Shown here one piece after another: positions 58,305-64,000 of a DNA stretch of 64,000 bases. Below the pieces are notes generated by a model that was not told where the DNA came from, ran no database searches, and saw only the letters and a program-made list of their open reading frames with translations. Positions within the stretch are counted from its first letter, which is position 1. Every line of letters begins with the position of its first letter. The DNA is taken from assembly GCF_003443655.1 (NCBI RefSeq), contig NZ_CP031941.1, positions 5,543,001-5,607,000 on the forward strand, written 5' to 3'. This stretch comes from Nostoc sphaeroides. Its GTDB lineage: Bacteria > Cyanobacteriota > Cyanobacteriia > Cyanobacteriales > Nostocaceae. The translations under genes were made by a program, and so were the position numbers.

Positions 58305-58442
58305 ATGACTGCTAAAAGCAAAGATTTACCAGTTGCCGATAGTGGAGCTAAACCTCCCTACGCCTATCGCACAGGCTGGGCACTGTTATTGTTAGCTATC
58401 AATTTTCTGGTAGCAGCCTACTATTTCCACATTATTGAGTAG
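58305..58442 (+). CDS. psaX: Photosystem I subunit PsaX
   Basis: A 45-residue protein with a good AGGAG site: MTAKSKDLPVADSGAKPPYA, YRTGWALLLLAINFLVAAYY, FHIIE. The PPYAYRTGWALLLLAINFLV AAYYF core with a single membrane helix matches PsaX, the small photosystem I subunit found in some cyanobacteria. A few extra residues precede the core. It is unlinked to psaFJL. Confidence 0.9.
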   Translation: MTAKSKDLPVADSGAKPPYAYRTGWALLLLAINFLVAAYYFHIIE

Positions 58443-58462
58443 TTAGAAGTGGGTGGTGCTGC

Positions 58463-59329
58463 TCAAATCGTTCCTTTGAATAAACCTTTGGGACGAATGA
58501 GCAGCACCAAAATCATGATTAACAGTGCTACACCCTGTTTATACTGTGAACCCAGCCAAGGGGTGCTGATTTCCTGGACGATGCCAATGATAAAAGCTGC
58601 TGCGATCGCACCGTAAGGGTTGCCAATCCCACCAAGAATTACTGAGGCAAATAATGGTAAAATCAAAAACCATCCCATATTCGGGCGCACGGCTGTAATC
58701 AACCCATACATACTGCCGCCCAAGGACGTAAGACTACCAGCAATTACCCAAGTCCATAAAATCACTCGATCAACATTAATACCTGAAACCCTGGCTAAGT
58801 CCAAATCGTCAGCAACTGCTCGCATCGCTTTACCAATTTTGGTATTTTGCAGCAGGTAATGCAGCGCCAAAATTGCTAGCACCGCCAACCCCAATACTAA
58901 TAATTGATTTTGCGGCACCTTTAAACCCAAAATATCTAAAGCTGGCGTAACAGGTAAATTATAATTTTGGTTCTTGCCACCCCAGATAAAAATAATGCCG
59001 TTGCGAAGAAATAAGGCAAGTCCGATAGAAATTATAATCAGCGTAGTGGAAGTAGCACGGATAGAGCGCATTTTTGACCACAGTAACTTTTCCGATAACA
59101 GCATGGCTGCTACAGTTCCCCCCGCCCCCAGGATCATCGACAGCCAAATATTGACTCCAATAGTGTTTATCAGCCAGGTTAGATAGGCTCCTAGAGTGAG
59201 AAAATCACCATGAGCAAAGTTAGATAGCCGTAAAATTCCGTAAGTAAGAGTTAGTCCAACTGCCGCTAGAGCAATAATGCTCCCCACCGCAATCCCATTA
59301 ACGATTAGTTGGGCAAATTGTGTATCCAT
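58463..59329 (-). CDS. natD: Branched-chain amino acid ABC transporter permease (LivH/NatD type)
   Basis: 288 residues with about eight helices and the LivH-family motifs: NGIAVGSIIALAAVGLTLTY, GILRLSNFAHGDFLTLGAYL, the EAA-like loop GKAMRAVADDLDLARVSGIN and SVILGGIGNPYGAIAAAFII. It is one of two permeases of a neutral amino acid importer; in Anabaena the N-I system genes are scattered and natD stands alone, as here. Alternative name: livH. Confidence 0.85.
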   Translation of the reverse strand: MDTQFAQLIVNGIAVGSIIALAAVGLTLTYGILRLSNFAHGDFLTLGAYLTWLINTIGVNIWLSMILGAGGTVAAMLLSEKLLWSKMRSIRATSTTLIIISIGLALFLRNGIIFIWGGKNQNYNLPVTPALDILGLKVPQNQLLVLGLAVLAILALHYLLQNTKIGKAMRAVADDLDLARVSGINVDRVILWTWVIAGSLTSLGGSMYGLITAVRPNMGWFLILPLFASVILGGIGNPYGAIAAAFIIGIVQEISTPWLGSQYKQGVALLIMILVLLIRPKGLFKGTI

Positions 59330-59534
59330 AAGCCTTAAGTTGCTTTAAAAAATTTTAGGTCAGTGGTTTATATAATAATTTTTTTAGAATAGCGGCTAAA
59401 TTTAACATCATAAGTTATGGTTTATAACAACATAAGTTATGGTTTATAAATAAAAAAGAATTGTCAGTTAATATACATAGAATCCTTTTCGGATTCTGAT
59501 GCGAAGCTAAACTAGTTTAACGGTCTAGTTGACC

Positions 59535-61352
59535 ATGCAGCAGTACTCAAGCTTACCAGACCACAACTCACAGATAGATGCAAGGCCAAAACCTTTGACA
59601 ACAATTGAGCAACTTCGCGCCAAGTTGTGGCTGGAGAGCAGCTTGAACCAGTTGCAAAGTCGCCTTAATGATTGCCTGCTTTCTGCTTGTAAAACTGTCC
59701 CCCAGGCAGGAGCCGCAGAAGCAGAAATTCTCCAAACTGTGGTTAACGAAATTAACAGTGCTGTCAACAGCAGTAATTTGGCGCTTACAGATTGTGCTGT
59801 AGGCATCGCTTTGTTTGAACCACAAGCAATTGCCACAGTTTGCTATGTTTCGTCTTCTCTATCCCCAAACTCACAACCTTTATTTTTAGAATTGCTGACA
59901 GCAGAAAAAAAGCTGCTGTTGAGATTGCAAGAGGTGATAGAACTTGAAGATTTGCAGCAGCTTGAGAATCAACAACCACCGAGCGCTTGGCGGTTAGCTG
60001 ATGATTCTGGCAACGTCATAGGCTGGCTAATTATCGCCGCAGCACCCCTAAACTCAGATCGTGAGTGGCTCATAGAATCATTTTCTCAACTCAGATCGCA
60101 ATTGATGGCAAGGTCTGCCAAGCATTGTACTACAGCATTGATACAACTTAGACACATTCTATCTTGGCAGCAACGGTATCAAGAGTTAAGTAACTCTAAT
60201 CAAGAATTGCAGCGCAGCAATCAACTTAAAAATCAGTTTTTGGCAAACACTAGCCACGAAATTCGCACACCGCTTAGTTCTATTATTGGGTTTACCGACT
60301 TCCTTTTAACCCCAGGATTTGAACCAACTCAAGAACGCCAGCAAGAGTATTTAAATATCATTCGGTCTAGCGGCAAGCACTTGCTAACTTTGATTAATGA
60401 TATTTTGGATCTCTCTAAAATTGAAGCAAATCAGATGGAAGTGCAGTGGGAAACAATTGATGTGCCACTGCTGTGTAGCAATGTTTTCGCACTGGTGAAA
60501 GAGAAAGCCGCTAATAAGGGTTTGAAACTCCGTCTAAAACTTGACCCCGATATTACAACCCTAGTAGCTGACCCGTTGCGACTCAAGCAAATGCTGTTGA
60601 ATTTACTCTTCAATGCCCTCAAATTCACCAGCAAAGGCAGTGTTGGCTTAGAGGTTGTTCCCAAAGGTCTATTTGTGTATTTTACAGTTTGGGATACTGG
60701 TACTGGCATTTCCCAAGAAGACCAAGCTCAACTGTTTGAACCCTATTTCCAAATTGCCAAGGCTGTCGCTGGTGGTGAAGGTACTGGTTTGGGTTTAGCA
60801 GTGACTCGAAAACTCGCCCAAATTCACGGTGGTTCTGTGAAACTGGAATCTGAAGTAAATTGCGGTTCCCGTTTTACCCTTGTACTTCCCTTTAGGCAAG
60901 AGGCAGGGGAGGTGGGGGGAGCAGGGGAGGCAGAGGGAGCAAAATACTCCTCATCTCCTTTGCCTTTCATCCCTAGTTCTTCTGTAGATATTTTGCTAGT
61001 AGAAAATGACTTACCCAACGCTAATTTGATGCAAATTTATCTGCGTAAATTGGGATATCAGGTTACTTGGGTTAAGAATGCTGCCGAGATGTGGGAAGCT
61101 TTAGCACAATTAGACCCAGTGTTGATTTTGATGGATGTTCATCTGGCAGATGGAAATGGTCTTAAGTTAGTACAACAGCTACGAGATAATCAGCAATATC
61201 GGACGATTCCGGTAATTGTTCAAACAGCAATGGCAATGAAAGGCGATCGCGAAACTTGTCTAGCATCTGGAGTAAATGACTATATTTCTAAACCAATTGA
61301 TTTACCACTTTTAGCCAGTCTGATAGCTAAATATAGCAAACCGCCAACCTAA
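59535..61352 (+). CDS. Hybrid sensor histidine kinase with C-terminal receiver
   Basis: 605 residues from the ATG at 59535. An N-terminal GAF-like or unassigned region (to about 215) precedes a coiled coil and the phosphoacceptor helix ANTSHEIRTPLSSIIGFTDF, N-box LKQMLLNLLFNALKFTSKG, DTGTGI and GEGTGLGLAVTRKLAQIHGG. A repeat-derived Gly/Ala/Glu linker (EAGEVGGAGEAEGAKYSSS) leads to a receiver domain with VENDLPNANLMQI, Asp in VLILMDVHLADGNG and Lys in YISKPIDLP. No membrane segments. Cognate partners not evident. Confidence 0.92.
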   Translation: MQQYSSLPDHNSQIDARPKPLTTIEQLRAKLWLESSLNQLQSRLNDCLLSACKTVPQAGAAEAEILQTVVNEINSAVNSSNLALTDCAVGIALFEPQAIATVCYVSSSLSPNSQPLFLELLTAEKKLLLRLQEVIELEDLQQLENQQPPSAWRLADDSGNVIGWLIIAAAPLNSDREWLIESFSQLRSQLMARSAKHCTTALIQLRHILSWQQRYQELSNSNQELQRSNQLKNQFLANTSHEIRTPLSSIIGFTDFLLTPGFEPTQERQQEYLNIIRSSGKHLLTLINDILDLSKIEANQMEVQWETIDVPLLCSNVFALVKEKAANKGLKLRLKLDPDITTLVADPLRLKQMLLNLLFNALKFTSKGSVGLEVVPKGLFVYFTVWDTGTGISQEDQAQLFEPYFQIAKAVAGGEGTGLGLAVTRKLAQIHGGSVKLESEVNCGSRFTLVLPFRQEAGEVGGAGEAEGAKYSSSPLPFIPSSSVDILLVENDLPNANLMQIYLRKLGYQVTWVKNAAEMWEALAQLDPVLILMDVHLADGNGLKLVQQLRDNQQYRTIPVIVQTAMAMKGDRETCLASGVNDYISKPIDLPLLASLIAKYSKPPT

Positions 61353-61489
61353 AGCGAAATTTGTTCAGACGGTGTTGCTTGATTTTGCGGCTGTTGATTG
61401 ACTTTCTGCTGATTTTTTCTCTTGTCACTGCTGCTGTTTTACTAGAATAGAATTTGCAGGGTGCTATAAGGTTTGGGCAGGATTGGGAA

Positions 61490-62314
61490 ATGATGCTAAC
61501 AGAAAAATTTGAGCAATTAAAAGCCTTATTTCAAGAAATGGAGCAGGCGTTGATTGCCTACTCTGGGGGCGTTGATAGTACTTTGGTTGCCAAAATTGCT
61601 TATGATGCGTTGGGCGATCGCGCTTTGGCTGTGACGGCTGTTTCTCCTTCGCTGTTACCAGAAGAGTTGGAAGATGCCAAAATTCAAGCCGCTACTATTG
61701 GGATTGGGCATAAAATCGTCCAGACTCACGAGATGGAAAATCCCAATTACACCTCTAACCCGGTTAATCGCTGTTATTTTTGCAAAAGTGAATTGCACGA
61801 TACTCTCAAACCTTTAGCTTTACAGTTGGGTTATCCCTACGTGGTGGATGGGGTAAATGCCGATGATTTGCATGATTATCGCCCAGGAATTCAGGCGGCG
61901 AAAGAGAGAGGGGCGCGATCGCCTTTAGCAGAAGTGGGTGTCACCAAAGTTGAAGTTAGACAACTTTCGCAACAACTCGGTTTACCTTGGTGGGATAAAC
62001 CTGCTCAACCTTGTTTGAGTTCCCGGTTTCCTTACGGTGAAGAGATTACTGTAGCTAAGTTACAACGAGTTGGTAGAGCCGAAATTTTCTTAAGAAAGCT
62101 GGGTTGGCAAAATTTGCGCGTGCGATCAGAAGGAGATACAGCACGCATTGAATTGGCATCAGAACAAATTAAAGAGTTTGTCTTAACTACGGATTTACAG
62201 AAAGTAGTTTCTGCATTTCAAGGTTTCGGATTTCTTTACGTAACCCTGGATTTAGAAGGTTATCGCAGTGGGAAGTTAAATCAGGTTTTGAATCGGGAAG
62301 CCTTGAGCATCTGA
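61490..62314 (+). CDS. larE: ATP-dependent sacrificial sulfur transferase LarE
   Basis: 274 residues from paired ATGs at 61490/61493. PP-loop motif IAYSGGVDSTLVAKIAYDAL near residue 20, NRCYFCKSELHDTL in the middle, GVNADDLHDYRPG, and PAQPCLSSRFPYGEEIT, where the cysteine matches the sacrificial sulfur donor of LarE. LarE builds the nickel-pincer cofactor of lactate racemase-type enzymes; larB/larC are not in the window. The frame opens further upstream (61454) from a TTG, which I do not favour. Confidence 0.9.
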   Translation: MMLTEKFEQLKALFQEMEQALIAYSGGVDSTLVAKIAYDALGDRALAVTAVSPSLLPEELEDAKIQAATIGIGHKIVQTHEMENPNYTSNPVNRCYFCKSELHDTLKPLALQLGYPYVVDGVNADDLHDYRPGIQAAKERGARSPLAEVGVTKVEVRQLSQQLGLPWWDKPAQPCLSSRFPYGEEITVAKLQRVGRAEIFLRKLGWQNLRVRSEGDTARIELASEQIKEFVLTTDLQKVVSAFQGFGFLYVTLDLEGYRSGKLNQVLNREALSI

Positions 62315-62373
62315 AGACGTTTAATAATAACTTATGGTGATGCGATCGCTCCAAGTCTTCGCAAAGCGATCGC

Positions 62374-63429
62374 TCATTTCTCACCCTGAGTTAGCTTGTA
62401 TTCTATCTGCTGTAGTGCCGATCGCCACACATCATAACCCTCTTGAGACAGGTGCAACCCATCTGTGGTCAACTCTGGGCGTAAATTGCCTTCCATATCT
62501 GTAAACCAGCTATAAATATTTAGATAATTAGCGCCTTGTTGTTTGGCAATCAGGGTTAGTTGTATGTTGATGTGACGAATGCGGCTATTGGAAATTTTTG
62601 CTAGGCGAGTAGGCAAAATTGACTGGACAATGATTTGAGCTTTTGGGTGAGTCTGCCGCAAGCGACGGATAATCCGGCGATAATTACGCAAAATTGTGTC
62701 ATCACTAGCGCCTTTGCGTAAGTCGTTAATCCCAGCCATGACATAAATTACATCTGGTCGGGTTGCCGAAAATGCCCCCAATCTTTTTAAAACGCCGCTA
62801 GAAGTATCTCCAGATATGCCTTGATTCAGCCACAATTTCCCAGCAGGCAGTTTTTCTCTAGGAAACCACATACTCAAAGAATCACCAACTAAGATACTTA
62901 GATGATTTGCACCTTGACCTTGAGCGATCGCTCTCGCTTCTAAAGCTAATAAACTTTTCCAGTCATCATAAGTTAATTGACGTTTCTTGATCGACTCCCA
63001 CAATGATTGCAAACTATCACTATTTACGCGTGTATAAATCTGACCTGTTTTTAGAGCCGCTAATCTTTGGTAGTAAAGTTGATTCCCAGATGTCAGTGAA
63101 AGACCAGCTGGTTGGGCGTTGGGGTTGAGTGATGACTCTGTTGGATCTGGTAATCCCTGACCACTGACTTCTGATAAGCTCTTAATGTTTTTCTCACCTG
63201 CTGTTGGCTGCAAACTTTTTAGGGGTTGGAACGCTTGGCTGCTGAGTTCTGGTAAGGAGATATCAACGCTATTGATAATTTTTGTACTGACTATTCCCTG
63301 AGATCCCTGTTTTAAATCCCACAGGGATCTAGAATTTTCTGGCAGGACAATCGACAAATGTGGAAGAGCCAATGCTGGTATTGCTAATACTGTTAACAAG
63401 CCTGCTGCCAACAGATAAGGATCCCTCAT
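62374..63429 (-). CDS. SGNH/GDSL-type hydrolase, exported
   Basis: 351 residues. Hydrophobic N-terminus LLAAGLLTVLAIPALALPHL acts as signal or anchor, a long low-complexity linker follows (to about 130), then an SGNH domain: block I VGDSLSMWFP (Ser), Gly in LNQGISGDTSSG, Asn in VMAGINDLRKG, and the Asp-His pair in TTDGLHLSQEGY. All catalytic blocks are present. Likely an esterase acting outside the inner membrane, for instance on polysaccharide acetyl groups; substrate unknown. Confidence 0.88.
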   Translation of the reverse strand: MRDPYLLAAGLLTVLAIPALALPHLSIVLPENSRSLWDLKQGSQGIVSTKIINSVDISLPELSSQAFQPLKSLQPTAGEKNIKSLSEVSGQGLPDPTESSLNPNAQPAGLSLTSGNQLYYQRLAALKTGQIYTRVNSDSLQSLWESIKKRQLTYDDWKSLLALEARAIAQGQGANHLSILVGDSLSMWFPREKLPAGKLWLNQGISGDTSSGVLKRLGAFSATRPDVIYVMAGINDLRKGASDDTILRNYRRIIRRLRQTHPKAQIIVQSILPTRLAKISNSRIRHINIQLTLIAKQQGANYLNIYSWFTDMEGNLRPELTTDGLHLSQEGYDVWRSALQQIEYKLTQGEK

Positions 63430-64000
63430 CGCTTTGTCTCTCCTCTACTCACTGCTTTTCCATCTCACAGCATTAGTTACCTGTATTCAGGAAAATTTTA
63501 CTTCGGTTAAGTTATTATTCTTATTTAAACTGTATAGTTCTGTAAAGCGTGTTAACGAGATTATATTTGACAATTCACGATCTCTTTAAATTACGGTTTT
63601 CCCGGTGGTATACAAATTTTATTTTTAAGGATATTTATACTGAAAGCCCTATTTTCACAAGCAGACTATTTTTTATAACTCAGTTACCACAAATATTGCA
63701 AGTGTGTACGTGCCCTGGACTTAGAACTTATTCTATACATACCTAAGAGGATGTTTAAAAAGTCCTCTGGTCAGTAACAAAACCTTTTAGATCCCCCTAA
63801 ATCCCCCGATAAATTGGGGGACTTTGATTCTTCCCCCTTTTTTAAGGGGGGTTAGGGGGGATCAACAAGTGCTTAAAATTACAACAAATCACTTTTAAAA
63901 CATCCTCTAATTTCAAATTAATGTTTACTTATGGAAGTATGAGTTGAAACACATTTAAATTAAGTTTTAACTATACAAAATAAGTTCATGGTAAGTGGTA
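63430..64000. other. AT-rich spacer at the right edge
   Basis: No supported gene; the ORF at 63549-63746 has no family features. The miniature element at 63744-63910 lies here. Confidence 0.5.
63744..63910. repeat. Miniature inverted-repeat element with GAGGATGTTT ends
   Basis: The element is 63747-63907: GAGGATGTTTAAAAAGT and ACTTTTAAAACATCCTC, flanked by TAA on both sides. The core pairs GATCCCCCTAAATCCCCC with GGGGGGTTAGGGGGGATC. Confidence 0.85.

Noticed and set aside
63549..63746. 65-codon ORF near the right edge
   Set aside because: No family features; runs into the end of a miniature element.

Overview
The window looks like chromosome from a filamentous, heterocyst-type cyanobacterium (Nostoc/Anabaena group). 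The evidence is photosystem I genes (psaF, psaJ, psaL and a very small psaX), ndhB, a remA-like gene, a Tic22-family gene, a PEP-CTERM protein, very frequent HIP1 octamers (GCGATCGC), and long arrays of 7-bp repeats of the GGAGTTA / GGGGAGT / CTAACTC type between genes. Gene content is mostly housekeeping, broken by repeat-rich accessory stretches.

Layout. 0-21 kb: partial penicillin-binding protein, tyrS, pyrF, remA-gmk, psaF-psaJ-psaL, tsaD, hydrolase, ACT-domain protein, GNAT, tRNA-Pro(UGG), tic22-like, prmC, tsaC, a degenerate histidine kinase, a second GNAT, secD-secF and pdhB. 21.5-31.3 kb is the main accessory region: a DUF6888/DUF6887-like pair, a secreted trypsin-like protease, a TPR-CHAT gene split by a one-base insertion, an 84-bp tandem repeat, and four toxin-antitoxin modules in which each toxin gene (and one antitoxin gene) is visibly broken. 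31.5-38.5 kb: hemB, DUF4870, prfC, an M48-like membrane protein without its zinc motif, and an RRM protein. 38.6-42.7 kb: two related IS200/IS605-type elements, one with an intact tnpB plus a divergent ribbon-helix-helix gene and one internally deleted relict, on either side of sufE and a hydrolase. 42.7-46.2 kb: a likely zinc-responsive locus (PEP-CTERM protein, COG0523 GTPase, WD40 protein) with two Zur-box-like sites. 47-57 kb: ndhB and a one-strand signalling cassette (REC-kinase, FIST protein, kinase, MeOut-like protein, PAS-kinase), then a single-domain response regulator. 57-63.5 kb: lipA (frameshifted), psaX, natD-like permease, hybrid kinase, larE and an SGNH hydrolase.

The most striking observations come from reading junctions. 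(1) Both long genes with a clean +1 frameshift, TPR-CHAT and lipA, carry the same lesion: a HIP1 palindrome GCGATCGC reads GCGATTCGC. (2) Seven copies of a miniature inverted-repeat element occur in two length classes (four of exactly 135 bp, three of 122-123 bp). Every copy is flanked by a perfect 3-bp target duplication (TAA, TTA or CTA). One copy supplies the CHAT stop codon and two bracket a dead hicB. (3) A different 109-bp element sits exactly in the hicB-stop/hicA-start overlap. (4) The TnpB element and its relict share the ribbon-helix-helix gene and end structures. All assignments come from reading the sequence by eye; no database search was run.
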